In this document: positions 15,441 to 24,468 of the stretch, piece after piece
Layout of the letters: every line of letters begins with the position of its first letter
Position numbering within the stretch: the stretch's first letter is position 1
The notes under the pieces: generated by a model
What the model was told of the DNA's origin: nothing
What the model saw: the letters and a program-made list of their open reading frames with translations, nothing else
Databases searched by the model: none
Origin: Lentisphaeria bacterium UBA4640
GTDB taxonomy: Bacteria > Verrucomicrobiota > Lentisphaeria > Victivallales > UBA1829
DNA length: 64,000 bases
Direction of reading: 5' to 3'
Assembly: GCA_002405835.1 (NCBI GenBank)
Contig: DHMO01000012.1
Span: 1,263-65,262, forward strand
Program-made: the position numbers and the translations under genes

Positions 15441-17567
15441 TCAAACTTTTGCTGCGCTGGCCTTCAGATGATAAATCCGGCTGTCGAAATCACCTTCGAG
15501 CGGGACGTGGATTCCGATTTCGGCGAGTCCGCGTCCGGTCATGCGTTCCGGGGCTTCGAGAGAAGTGTACTGATGATAGAAGTCTCCCGCTGTCTTTTTG
15601 CCGTGGCATTCAACCGTGTAGGAGGTCTGCGGATCAAGCCCCTGAAGACGGATGTTCGGCAGCTGTTCACCGTATTGAAGCGCGTGCGAGAAGACGAAGA
15701 GCAGGGCTTCGGAGCGGTCCGGAAGGACGAATTCGAATGCGGCGTAGCGGTCGTGATGCCAGGAGGCGATGCGGTAGAGTTCGCCGCCGGCGATGATGTG
15801 GCGGATTTCGCGGTTCAGCGCAAGATATGCTTTGCACTCCTCGATCTCCTCCGGCGTGCTCTTGTTGAGGTCGATTCCGAGTGACGGCCAGCCCATGAGC
15901 GCGGCGTGCGCCATGAAGGAGAGCGGAATGACGCGGTGATTGATGACGTAGGTGTAGTTTTTGCTGATCTGGCAGCCGCCGCCCGCCATTCGCGGATGAT
16001 GAAGATAGGAATAACCCTCTTCGATGTCGAGAACGTCGAGCGTGTCCTGATTGTCGCTGCGGTTGGTCCGGCAGAAATAACGGTCCATTTCAAGATCGCA
16101 GCGTCCGCTTCCGCTTGCGCAGTTTTCGAAAATGACCTGCGGGAACTCCTCGTTGAGCCGGCGCATGAGACGGTAGAAGTTGAGCATGTACTTCGTTTTG
16201 ATTTCGCGCCGGTTCTTGTGGAATGCGGGGATGAAAAGATAATGGTTCATATCCATTTTGAAGTACGCAATATCATTTTCGCGGATGAGCGTGCTGATGG
16301 TGTTGTAGATGTATTCGAGTGCATCTTCCCGCGCGAGATTGAGCTGAGCCGCGCCGTCGCCGAGAACCCATTCCGGACGTTCGGTCCAGAGACGGCTCTG
16401 CGGAACGACGACTTCGAATTCCATCCAGAGACCGAACTTCATGCCGTGGGCTTTGACGCTTTCGGCGATCTTCCTGAGTCCGTTCGGGAAGTTCTGCGGA
16501 TGAACCGCCCAGTTTCCGACGTCGGTCTGCCAGCCGTCGTCGATGATGAAGAGTTCGCATCCGACTTCTGCGGCTTTGGGGATGAGGTCGAGGACGCCCT
16601 GTTCGGTGAGTTCTGTGCGGCGGATGCAGGAGAATGTGTTGAAGACGACGGGGCGGGGACGCTGCGCCCAGTATTTTGAGCTGAGGTGCTGTGCGCTGAA
16701 ACGGTGAATGGTGCGGGTCATTTCACCGAATCCGCCGCGGGTGAATCCGGCGAGGAACTGCGGAGTCGCGAAATGTTCGCCGGGCTGAAGGGTGAGTTCG
16801 AAGTCGTAGTTGTTGAGTCCGCCGGAAACGCGGGTTTCACCGTAGGCGTCGCGCTCGACGATGAACTTCCAGTCGCCGCTCCAGAGGAGGGTTCCGAAGT
16901 GGACGTCGCCGGAATTTTCATCCGCATTTCCCGGATCGAACGCGAAGAAGGGGACGGTTGCATGACTGCTGATTCCGATGCGGCTTTCGAGCACGCGCTG
17001 TCCGGGAGTGACTTCGGCGCGGCGGACGCGGTACTCCTGTCCCCATTCGCCCTGAAGGGTTGTGAGACGCGGCGCGTTTCCGCGCGGGAGGCTCCATGCG
17101 GCGGAGAAGAGCGTTTCAAAGCGGAGAGGTGCGGAACCTTCGTTAACGACTTCGGTGTGGCGTTTGATGAGGTCGAGTTCGGGGAAGAGTTCGTAGTGCA
17201 GGAGAACCGCGAGCGAGGCGGCTTCGTCGAAAAGAGTGACGATGAGATGATTTTCGTTTTCGAGCGAGTGGCCGCGATACTTCAGATTCAGGGTCTGATC
17301 CGGTTCGAGAAGTTTGAGATGAGGCTCGTAACAGTAGAGACGGTTTGCTGCGGAATACTCGTATCTTCCGAGTTTTGCGCGTAGGTTGTAGACCTTGATG
17401 CGGAACCAGGCGACGGTGTCGGTTGAAGGAAGATCGCTGATTTCTTCCATCTTCCCGCCCCAGTGCAGATTGACGGGGATGCCGTCTTCCGAGACGCCGA
17501 ACGCGTAGGACATTTTATTTGTGCTGCACAGGAAAATTTTCTTTTCCTGATCGATCTGAACAGGCAT
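15441..17567 (-). CDS. GH36 alpha-galactosidase
   Basis: The 708-residue protein has the GH36 layout: an N-terminal beta-supersandwich, a TIM barrel with IIDDGWQTD near 341 and GLWMEFEVV, YFKMDMNHY with nucleophile Asp439, ENCASGSGRCD near 491 and NRSDNQD with acid/base Asp505, then a C-terminal beta domain. It should remove terminal alpha-1,6-galactose from raffinose-type or galactomannan oligosaccharides. No signal peptide, so cytoplasmic. AAAGGAGT precedes the start. It is divergent from an AraC regulator; direct-repeat operators upstream of its promoter match those of the large GH gene. Confidence 0.92.
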   Translation of the reverse strand: MPVQIDQEKKIFLCSTNKMSYAFGVSEDGIPVNLHWGGKMEEISDLPSTDTVAWFRIKVYNLRAKLGRYEYSAANRLYCYEPHLKLLEPDQTLNLKYRGHSLENENHLIVTLFDEAASLAVLLHYELFPELDLIKRHTEVVNEGSAPLRFETLFSAAWSLPRGNAPRLTTLQGEWGQEYRVRRAEVTPGQRVLESRIGISSHATVPFFAFDPGNADENSGDVHFGTLLWSGDWKFIVERDAYGETRVSGGLNNYDFELTLQPGEHFATPQFLAGFTRGGFGEMTRTIHRFSAQHLSSKYWAQRPRPVVFNTFSCIRRTELTEQGVLDLIPKAAEVGCELFIIDDGWQTDVGNWAVHPQNFPNGLRKIAESVKAHGMKFGLWMEFEVVVPQSRLWTERPEWVLGDGAAQLNLAREDALEYIYNTISTLIRENDIAYFKMDMNHYLFIPAFHKNRREIKTKYMLNFYRLMRRLNEEFPQVIFENCASGSGRCDLEMDRYFCRTNRSDNQDTLDVLDIEEGYSYLHHPRMAGGGCQISKNYTYVINHRVIPLSFMAHAALMGWPSLGIDLNKSTPEEIEECKAYLALNREIRHIIAGGELYRIASWHHDRYAAFEFVLPDRSEALLFVFSHALQYGEQLPNIRLQGLDPQTSYTVECHGKKTAGDFYHQYTSLEAPERMTGRGLAEIGIHVPLEGDFDSRIYHLKASAAKV

Positions 17568-17607
17568 GTGTTTACTCCTTTTTTTGTGATTTTCCGTTTG
17601 CGTGAAT

Positions 17608-17669
17608 AATATATCCCTGCGTTTTCCTCACCGCAATAATAAGATAGTACGATACATGGGAAAATAGTA
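17608..17669 (-). promoter_or_regulatory. AraC-type operator and promoter of GH36 gene
   Basis: On the minus strand TACTATTTTCCCAT (complement of 17656-17669) and TACTATCTT (complement of 17641-17649) are direct half-sites 20 bases apart. Four bases later comes TTGCGG (complement of 17631-17636), then 17 bases and TATATT (complement of 17608-17613). The weak -35 box directly after the proximal half-site is typical of an activator-dependent AraC promoter. Confidence 0.8.
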
Positions 17670-17727
17670 TTTCACGCACTTTTTTTTCTTTTCCGCGGTG
17701 CTATAGTACATCAAAAACGGAGGTTCC

Positions 17728-18663
17728 ATGCAGCAAATCTATTTCGACGGCTATGACGGGCAGAATATCTGGATTGATTTCCGGCGGGAAAACACGTGCG
17801 GCGATGTGAATCCCGCGACGATATCGACTGCGGGAGACCGGCGGATTCTGGAGGGAGAGCGCTATTACAAGACGCCGGATCTGCTGTTGCGGATCATCGG
17901 CGGGGAGCCGTTCCACATTCTCCAGTACACCCAGCGCGGAAAGGTCCGGTTCATCAATAAACTGCCGGACGGGAGAAAACAGGAATATGAGGTCGGACCC
18001 GAACAGTGTTTTTTCATTACGCCGGATGAGAAGTATGAATTCTACAATCCGGACCAGTGTTTTTACAGTTTTATCTACATCGGTTTCCGCGGACCGCTTG
18101 CGGAGCATGTGTTCAAACGGGTCCTGGAGGTCGGGCCCGTGCATCAGCTCTCGCGGAATTCGGAGATTGTGGAGGAATTTCACACGCTTTTCCGCAGAGC
18201 TCTGCACAATGAACTGAACTTCTGCGAACTCCGTAAAATCGCAACCGTGATGCTGCTGGATCTGGAGCGCGACATTTGCGACAAGGCGTCGGCTGGTTCG
18301 GACGAGTTTTTGCGCGGACTCTCCAACTGGGCAAGCGAAAACATTGCGGAAATGAGCGTGGAAAAACTCGCGGAGCATTGCCGGATGAGCACAAAATATT
18401 TTCAGGCGTACTTCCGGAAACGCTGCGGAATCACTCCGGGAAAATTCCTCAATGATCTGCGCATGAATTATGTGATCCGTCTTCTGGAATGCACAGGAAT
18501 GAAACTCAGCTCGATTGCGGACGCGGCGGGATTTTACGACGCCAGCTACCTGTGCCGCGTCTTCCGTCAGCAGACCGGCATCACGCCCGAAGCGTTCCGG
18601 AGCGGAGAGCCCGTCAGGAAGGGCGATTTTGTTTTTTGCGGGAAAAATACTATTCTCCCATAG
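17728..18663 (+). CDS. AraC-family transcriptional regulator, likely controller of the GH36/large GH regulon
   Basis: The 311-residue protein has an N-terminal cupin-like sensor (EPFHILQYTQRGKVRF, GPEQCFFITPDEKYEFYNPD) and a C-terminal AraC DNA-binding domain (MSVEKLAEHCRMSTKYFQAYF, then MKLSSIADAAGFYDASYLCRVF, ending in TGITPEAFR). CGGAGG precedes the start. It lies between the divergent GH36 gene and the co-directional large GH gene, both of which have the same 20-base-spaced direct repeats upstream. A further TACTATAGC-like element (17700-17708, minus strand) near its own start suggests self-control. The inducer is probably a galactoside, by context. Confidence 0.9.
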   Translation: MQQIYFDGYDGQNIWIDFRRENTCGDVNPATISTAGDRRILEGERYYKTPDLLLRIIGGEPFHILQYTQRGKVRFINKLPDGRKQEYEVGPEQCFFITPDEKYEFYNPDQCFYSFIYIGFRGPLAEHVFKRVLEVGPVHQLSRNSEIVEEFHTLFRRALHNELNFCELRKIATVMLLDLERDICDKASAGSDEFLRGLSNWASENIAEMSVEKLAEHCRMSTKYFQAYFRKRCGITPGKFLNDLRMNYVIRLLECTGMKLSSIADAAGFYDASYLCRVFRQQTGITPEAFRSGEPVRKGDFVFCGKNTILP

Positions 18664-18709
18664 TTCATACTATTCTGTTATTGTGCGGAGAAAACGGAAG
18701 TGTTATATT
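18648..18709 (+). promoter_or_regulatory. AraC-type operator and promoter of large secreted GH gene
   Basis: TACTATTCTCCCAT (18648-18661) and TACTATTCT (18668-18676) are direct half-sites 20 bases apart. TTGTGC (18681-18686), 17 bases and TATATT (18704-18709) follow. All distances equal those at the GH36 promoter. The distal half-site begins inside the last codons of the AraC gene. Confidence 0.8.
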
Positions 18710-18745
18710 AAAAACCGGGTTCCACAATAACAAAAAGGAAAAATC

Positions 18746-21700
18746 ATGAAAAAAATCGCACTGATGGCGCTGATGTTTGTTTCAGCGTGTCTCGCCGGGG
18801 CCGGAGAGCTCCGGAATCTGCTTGCGAATCCGGATTTTTCATCCGGAATGGCACACTGGGAAGTGGAGGGGAAGATCGGAACGGTCACCCCGAAGAACGG
18901 CGGAGTTGAGCTGAATGTACAGAAGAGCCGCAATTCCGGTCTGCTGAAACTCCAGCAGGCTCTGCGGAATCTGAAAGTCGGTGAAACGTACCGTCTTTAC
19001 TTCACGGTCAACTGCGAAAAGCCGCAGACCCGTCCGGTCGTGATCTCCTACCGGATGCGCAGAAAACCGAAAAACCTCGGTTTCATCAAATGGGTTCCGC
19101 TGCGTCAGGGGGAACAGAAACTTTTTGTTGAAATCGTCCCCGGACTGGAGAGCGACAATCCGGAAGATCCGCCCGTGCTTTCGTTCTACATCGGCGAACT
19201 GGACGGCAAGGTCACGCTCTCCGAAATGGTGCTGTTCAATTTGAACGACATCAAGCCGGTTCAGCCGCCGTTTTCCGCGAAGTGGACGGTTTTCGGGCTT
19301 GTCGATCCCGCGGTCAAGGCGTTTGATGCAATTCCCGCCGAACTGCCGGGAATCAAGGAGAAAACGGTGAAGCCGGTTGCGGTGAACGCGCCGTCCTCGC
19401 TCAAAGAGAGCAAAATCAATCTCCGTCTGGAAGCCGGAGCCACGCGCAAGCGTCACTCAGATCCCGCGATGCTCTACAATGAGTTCGAATCCCCCGTCGA
19501 TGCACAGATCCCTGTCGGATTCGGGGCGGACTGGTATATGGAGATTCACCTCAACGGCAAGCTGGTTTATTCGACGCTGGCGGAAGGCAATCAGAAGTCT
19601 CCTGTTTCCGCATCCAATCATCTCGTTTTTCTTCCGGTGAAGAAGGGAAAGAACCTGCTGGCGGTCAAGGTCCTTGCCGGTTCCGAAGGCTGGAAACTCT
19701 TCTGGGGGCCGGTCCAGCCGCCTCCGGCTCCGCAGCGTTTCACGGAAAAAGAGGGATATTATCCGATTGATACCGCAAAACTCGCGGTGAAAAAAGGAAG
19801 CGCGCTTGACCTTTCATCCATCATTGACGCTCCCGCGGGCAAATACGGACGTGCCGTTCTGACTCCGGAGGGACATATCGCTTTCGAGAAGAATTCCGCG
19901 CCGCAGCGCTTCTTCGGATTCTCCAGCGATGTGGATGAGAAAGTCTGGAAGACTTCCAGCGACCGCGATTTCCCGTCCCTCGCCGCCGAGTACGCCCGTG
20001 CCGTCCGCGCGCAAGGTTACAATCTGTTCCGCATGCACGGATTCGACGAGTGGGTCATGACGGGTTCCCGCGAGGATCAGAAACCGCTTCCGCGTTATCT
20101 GGACCGCTGGGACCGTCTGGTTTATGAGATGAAGCAGCAGGGAATTTATCTCCAGTTCAATATTTTCGCTTTTGCGCTTTACGCTCCCTCGCAGGACCGT
20201 TTTCTGACGACGGAAAAACGGAACATGAACAAGATTCTTTTTCTGCTCGGCGAGCCGAAAATCCGCGCCCGTTTCGCGGAAGTCAGCCGGAAGATCCTCA
20301 ACCATGTGAATCCCTACACCAAACTTGCGTGGAAGGACGACCCCGTTTTCATTGCAATGGAATACTACAATGAGCTCGGACTTGCGATTGAGCTGACCCG
20401 CAAAATGGAAAATGCGTATCCGGCGGAATACCGTTTCCTCAAGGAAAAATGGCGCGGCTTCCTCCAGAAAAAATATGCAGCGCTCCCGAAAGAGAAGAAT
20501 CCGCACTCCGCCGCGACAATGGCGAATCCGCCGCTTCCGGTCTTCTGGGACCGCTCGCAGCTGCGCGTGGATTACGACGAATTCTGGTACGAATGCATGA
20601 AGAACGCCTACCGTTTCTGCGATCAGGTCATGAAGGATTGCGGCTACAAAGGTCTGACGCTCCAGTGCCCGATGCCCGCGCTCCGCTGCGCCGCGGTGTC
20701 ATGGGAGAGTGTGCAGATCGTCGACGGTCACGGCTACCATTGTCATCCGGACGGCGGGGAGCAGCCGGGCGCAAGCGTGAGCCAGGTGAGTTCGATCGCG
20801 GAGGCTGCAAACGTCTTCCGCCGCCGTTTCGGACAGCACATCTACGGACGTCCGTTCTTTTTCAACGAGCACAACTACTGTTTCCGGAATCCGTTCCAGT
20901 ACGAAAAGCCGGTTGCGCTTGACGCCTATGCCGCGCTGAACGACTGGGATTCGCTGGCGATCCATGCGGGAGCCGTCGCATTGACGAACGACAAGCGCGC
21001 AAGTTCGTTTGAGGTCGCGAACAACCCGGTTCTGCGCGCCGGAGAGTTCCTCTCCTCGCTCTTCTTCCTGCGCCGCGACGTTGCGCCGGCAAAACACAAT
21101 GTCGCCGTTGCGCTGAGCAGGAATTATGTGTTCCGTCCGGGCAACAGCGCGAATGCGCTTGCGCCGACGCAGAGCCGTATCACTCTGCTGACGAAAGCCG
21201 CATCGCTTTTCACCGATCTTCCGCGTTACGACCGCGTTCCGCAGCCGGGCAGACCGGATATGACGATCACCCCTGCCGGAAGCGGAGAAATCGTCTGGCA
21301 CGGCTGGTACGCCGCCGCGAAGGAGACCGCCGCCAGCGATTCCTCGCTCGAAGCTCTGGTCAAAACCATGCGTTCGCGCGGAATTCTTCCCAAAGACAAC
21401 ATCACCGATCTTGCGAAGCAGATTTATCAGAGCGAAACGGGCGAGATCACCATGTTCGCCAAAGAGAAGAAAATGACGGTTGTCACGCCGAAGAGCGAAG
21501 CAGTCGCCCTGACTGCCGGAAAAACGGAAAAACTCAATACGCTTGACGTCAAAAAGAACAGCGTCAATTCGCTGATCGGTCTTGCATCCGTCGACAACAA
21601 GGCTCTGACGGAATCGGAGCGCATGGTTCTGGTTCTTTCCACGCGGGTGGCGAACACGAATATGCAGCACGACCCGAGCGGCGTTCATCTGCGCGTTATC

Positions 21701-21910
21701 GGCACGCTTCCGATTCTCTATCAGTGCGGCGAGTATGAGATTGAGATCAGACGCGCGGAAAGCCTGCGCTGCTATGCGCTTGATCTGATCGGAGAGCGCA
21801 AGGAGGAAATCCCGCTTGTCCGGACCGCCGGCGGCTGGAAGTTCGCGCTTGACATGGCGAAACTGAAGCACGGTCCGACTCCGTTCTTTGAAATCGTCGC
21901 TGAAAAGTAA
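18746..21910 (+). CDS. Large secreted clan GH-A glycoside hydrolase with N-terminal carbohydrate-binding-like domain
   Basis: The 1054-residue protein has a signal peptide (LMALMFVSACLAGAG), then a beta-sandwich starting NLLANPDFSSGMAHWEVEG that resembles CBM4/9-type modules (about 22-180), a further beta domain to about 340, and a TIM-barrel region (NLFRMHGFDEW, LQFNIFAFALY). AMEYYNELG places a candidate acid/base Glu543 after Asn, and FFNEHNYCF a candidate nucleophile Glu708, the clan GH-A pattern. C-terminal beta domains follow. It resembles GH5-like cellulase-family proteins, but the family cannot be fixed by eye. AAAAGGA precedes the start. It shares its operator with the GH36 gene, so beta-mannan or galactan attack before alpha-galactosidase action is plausible. 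Confidence 0.75.
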   Translation: MKKIALMALMFVSACLAGAGELRNLLANPDFSSGMAHWEVEGKIGTVTPKNGGVELNVQKSRNSGLLKLQQALRNLKVGETYRLYFTVNCEKPQTRPVVISYRMRRKPKNLGFIKWVPLRQGEQKLFVEIVPGLESDNPEDPPVLSFYIGELDGKVTLSEMVLFNLNDIKPVQPPFSAKWTVFGLVDPAVKAFDAIPAELPGIKEKTVKPVAVNAPSSLKESKINLRLEAGATRKRHSDPAMLYNEFESPVDAQIPVGFGADWYMEIHLNGKLVYSTLAEGNQKSPVSASNHLVFLPVKKGKNLLAVKVLAGSEGWKLFWGPVQPPPAPQRFTEKEGYYPIDTAKLAVKKGSALDLSSIIDAPAGKYGRAVLTPEGHIAFEKNSAPQRFFGFSSDVDEKVWKTSSDRDFPSLAAEYARAVRAQGYNLFRMHGFDEWVMTGSREDQKPLPRYLDRWDRLVYEMKQQGIYLQFNIFAFALYAPSQDRFLTTEKRNMNKILFLLGEPKIRARFAEVSRKILNHVNPYTKLAWKDDPVFIAMEYYNELGLAIELTRKMENAYPAEYRFLKEKWRGFLQKKYAALPKEKNPHSAATMANPPLPVFWDRSQLRVDYDEFWYECMKNAYRFCDQVMKDCGYKGLTLQCPMPALRCAAVSWESVQIVDGHGYHCHPDGGEQPGASVSQVSSIAEAANVFRRRFGQHIYGRPFFFNEHNYCFRNPFQYEKPVALDAYAALNDWDSLAIHAGAVALTNDKRASSFEVANNPVLRAGEFLSSLFFLRRDVAPAKHNVAVALSRNYVFRPGNSANALAPTQSRITLLTKAASLFTDLPRYDRVPQPGRPDMTITPAGSGEIVWHGWYAAAKETAASDSSLEALVKTMRSRGILPKDNITDLAKQIYQSETGEITMFAKEKKMTVVTPKSEAVALTAGKTEKLNTLDVKKNSVNSLIGLASVDNKALTESERMVLVLSTRVANTNMQHDPSGVHLRVIGTLPILYQCGEYEIEIRRAESLRCYALDLIGERKEEIPLVRTAGGWKFALDMAKLKHGPTPFFEIVAEK

Positions 21911-21918
21911 AGCGTGTT

Positions 21919-22710
21919 TTATTTCCCCCGCAGTTTTGCGGGGGAGCTCCCGGTGATGCGGCGGATGGTGCGGGCGAAATACTCCGGAGAGGAAAAGCCG
22001 CTCGCACGTGCGGTCTCCTCGATGCTCCTGTGCGGATCTTTGAGCAGATGCAGCGCATGATTCACCCGGCAGGCGATGAGATGTTCAATGACCGAATGCC
22101 CGTAGCTCGCGGAAAATGCGCGGGAAAGGGTGACGCGGTGGAGACCGAGAAGCTCCGCGATGCGGTCGACATTGAGTTCCGGATTGGTGAAGTTCCGCTC
22201 AATCACCGCTTTGACCCGCTCCGCTGTCGACCCCTCCGGTTTCGGGACGGGGGAGGCGATGCGCGTCAGAATTTCAAACGCCGCCGCAAGGACGCGCATT
22301 CGCGCAGCGTTGTCGGCGGATTCAATTTCCAGTTCGATTCGCGCGAAAAGCTCCTCCGGACACTCTCCCGCGGCATTCAGTCCCGGGAGAATGTGGAGTC
22401 CGTCAAAGAGCGCCTTGGTCCCGGGACCCTCCAGCGAGAGCCAACGGTAATGGAAGAGCGGATCGCCGGGGATGTAATCGTGCCGTGCTCCGGGCGGATA
22501 GTACCAGACCTGTCCCGGAAGAAGCGTGTGCTTTCTGTTCTCCAGCATGAAGATTCCCTTGCCCTCCAGGCACCAGAAGATTTCCCCGAAATCCGCAGTT
22601 TTTATCCCCTCGCGGTTGCCTGGAAGAACGCGGAAGTGTCCGGCCGACCGGACGAAAAACGCGGTCTTTCCGCGAATGACCGCGAACTTGTAATCCTTGA
22701 ATTCCCGCAT
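21919..22710 (-). CDS. AraC-family transcriptional regulator
   Basis: I chose the ATG at 22710 (MREFKDYK) with GGAAAGG upstream; an ATG at 22770 adds 20 residues without a ribosome site. The 263-residue protein has an N-terminal cupin (EIFWCLEGKGIFMLENRKH, YYPPGARHDYIPG) and a C-terminal double helix-turn-helix (LNVDRIAELLGLHRVTLSRAF, then RSIEETARASGFSSPEYFART). It is divergent from the GH2 gene, 108 bases apart, and is the likely regulator of that gene. It converges with the large GH gene with eight bases between. Confidence 0.9.
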   Translation of the reverse strand: MREFKDYKFAVIRGKTAFFVRSAGHFRVLPGNREGIKTADFGEIFWCLEGKGIFMLENRKHTLLPGQVWYYPPGARHDYIPGDPLFHYRWLSLEGPGTKALFDGLHILPGLNAAGECPEELFARIELEIESADNAARMRVLAAAFEILTRIASPVPKPEGSTAERVKAVIERNFTNPELNVDRIAELLGLHRVTLSRAFSASYGHSVIEHLIACRVNHALHLLKDPHRSIEETARASGFSSPEYFARTIRRITGSSPAKLRGK

Positions 22711-22758
22711 AGTTTCAAAAACGCCTTTCCGATGTTGCAAAAGTGCAGATTTTCTCTG

Positions 22759-22787
22759 TTGAATATTCATAAAATATACGTTATAGT
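22759..22787 (+). promoter_or_regulatory. Promoter of GH2 gene
   Basis: TTGAAT (22759-22764), 17 bases and TATAGT (22782-22787) form a good sigma70 promoter in the gap between the divergent AraC regulator and the GH2 gene. Confidence 0.6.
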
Positions 22788-22818
22788 CTTACAAAAAGCA
22801 AACAGGGAGGATTTTTTT

Positions 22819-24468
22819 ATGAGAACAGAGCAATCTTTGAACGGAATCTGGGATTTTGAATTTTCTGTGAAGGCTCCGGAACAAATCAATCTTGCGGAGC
22901 TCGCGTTTGCGGAACGCATCTCGGTTCCCGGGTGTTTCGATGCATTGGCAAAATATGCCGGAAAGCGCGGGACGGGCATTTACCGCCGTTTCGTTGAATG
23001 CGGGGGAACGGTTCGTCTGAACTTGGAAGCGGTCGGTCTGCGTGCGGAGGTTTACTGGGACCGGAAGAAAATCGGGCGCACGGATTTGCCGTATTCTCCG
23101 TATACTCCCGTTTTTGATGCGGGAGCGCAGGGGCGGCACGAACTGGTGATTGTGACCGACAACCGTCAGGATTCGGGAACGGCTTCGCTTTTCCATGCGT
23201 ATTATGATTTTTATGCATACGGCGGAATTTACCGCAATGTATCGCTGACCGAACTTCCCGCGTGCCGGATTGACCGTGCGGAGTTTATCCCGGAGGATCT
23301 GGAGGCGGGAACGGTCCGGATTCGTCTTGCGCTCGGCGGAGAGATTCCGGAGCAGATGACTGCGGAGGTCCGGTTCGATACTTCTGCTGAGGCGGAGAAG
23401 ATTACGGTTCATTCGGGTGCGGCGGAAACGGTCTGCCGCGTTCCCGGGTTCAAACTCTGGTCGCCGGAGTCGCCGGAACTGCACACCGCACGTATTGTCA
23501 TTCCCGGAGATACTGTTACGGTTGAGTTCGGAATGCGCAAAATTGAATGCCGAGACGGAGGTTTCCTTTTGAACGGGAAGCCGCTGAAGCTGATCGGCTG
23601 GAACCGTCATGAGAGTCATCCGGAATTCGGCGCGGCGGTTCCGGAGTTCCTCACCTGTTCCGATCTCCGCATGATAAAAGAGCAGGGCTGCAACTTCATC
23701 CGCGGCTGTCACTACAAACAGAGCGAAGCGATGCTGCGTCTGTGCGACCGCATGGGGCTGCTCGTCTGGGAGGAGTCGCTGGGCTGGGGCAACCGTCCGG
23801 AACAGCTTGCCGACCCCGAATTTCGCCGGCTCCAGCGGGAGCAGACGGTTGCGATGGTGCGGAGCAGCATCAATCATCCGAGCGTGATTCTCTGGGGCTT
23901 CCTGAACGAGTGCGCGAGCGAAACGCAGGAGGCGCGCGGCTGCATTGCGGAACTGGCGGAGGCGATTCGAGCGGAAGATGCATCGCGTCCTGTGACGTTT
24001 GCCTCGAACCGCGGAATCAAGGATATCTGCCTTGATCTGGTCGACGTCATTGCATTCAACACCTATCCCGGCTGGTACGATCACACCGAGATTGAAAGCT
24101 ACGGAATCGACCGTGTGGTTCCCGCTCTGGAAACGCTTGCGGAGTTTGCAAGCCGTCCGGAGTATCGCGATAAGCCTTTGATTATCAGTGAGATCGGTGC
24201 GGCCGCAATCATCGGCGATCATTCCGGACTTCCGTGGTCGGAAGAGTATCAGGCGGAACTTCTCGGTGCGGCGCTCAACTTCACCTTGACGAATCCGCGG
24301 TGCGGCGGCATTGCGATGTGGCAGTTCTGCAACGCCCGCACCTACACCGCAAATTCGTGCGTGCTGACGCGTCCGCGCGGTTTCAACAACAAGGGCGCGG
24401 TGGATGAATACCGCCGTTCGAAGCTCGCGTGGCACCGGATCCGGCAGATGCTTACGGATGCGCGCTGA
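22819..24468 (+). CDS. GH2-family glycoside hydrolase (beta-glucuronidase/beta-galactosidase-like)
   Basis: The true start is the ATG at 22819 with GGGAGG upstream; the frame stays open far upstream but that part is antisense to the AraC gene. The 549-residue product begins with a GH2 sugar-binding domain (LNGIWDFEF, SVPGCFDAL, YRRFVEC), then the immunoglobulin-like domain, then the TIM barrel: KLIGWNRHESHPEFG, WGFLNECASE with acid/base Glu364 and PLIISEIGAAA with nucleophile Glu458. The size and the NRHESHPE motif suit the beta-glucuronidase/compact beta-galactosidase side of GH2; substrate is undetermined. No signal peptide. Its last 17 bases overlap the convergent peroxiredoxin gene. Confidence 0.88.
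   Translation: MRTEQSLNGIWDFEFSVKAPEQINLAELAFAERISVPGCFDALAKYAGKRGTGIYRRFVECGGTVRLNLEAVGLRAEVYWDRKKIGRTDLPYSPYTPVFDAGAQGRHELVIVTDNRQDSGTASLFHAYYDFYAYGGIYRNVSLTELPACRIDRAEFIPEDLEAGTVRIRLALGGEIPEQMTAEVRFDTSAEAEKITVHSGAAETVCRVPGFKLWSPESPELHTARIVIPGDTVTVEFGMRKIECRDGGFLLNGKPLKLIGWNRHESHPEFGAAVPEFLTCSDLRMIKEQGCNFIRGCHYKQSEAMLRLCDRMGLLVWEESLGWGNRPEQLADPEFRRLQREQTVAMVRSSINHPSVILWGFLNECASETQEARGCIAELAEAIRAEDASRPVTFASNRGIKDICLDLVDVIAFNTYPGWYDHTEIESYGIDRVVPALETLAEFASRPEYRDKPLIISEIGAAAIIGDHSGLPWSEEYQAELLGAALNFTLTNPRCGGIAMWQFCNARTYTANSCVLTRPRGFNNKGAVDEYRRSKLAWHRIRQMLTDAR

Noticed and set aside
22030..22818. Upstream in-frame extension of the GH2 gene by 263 codons
   Set aside because: The extension is antisense to the AraC gene; the GH2 domain starts right after the ATG at 22819, which has a promoter and ribosome site.
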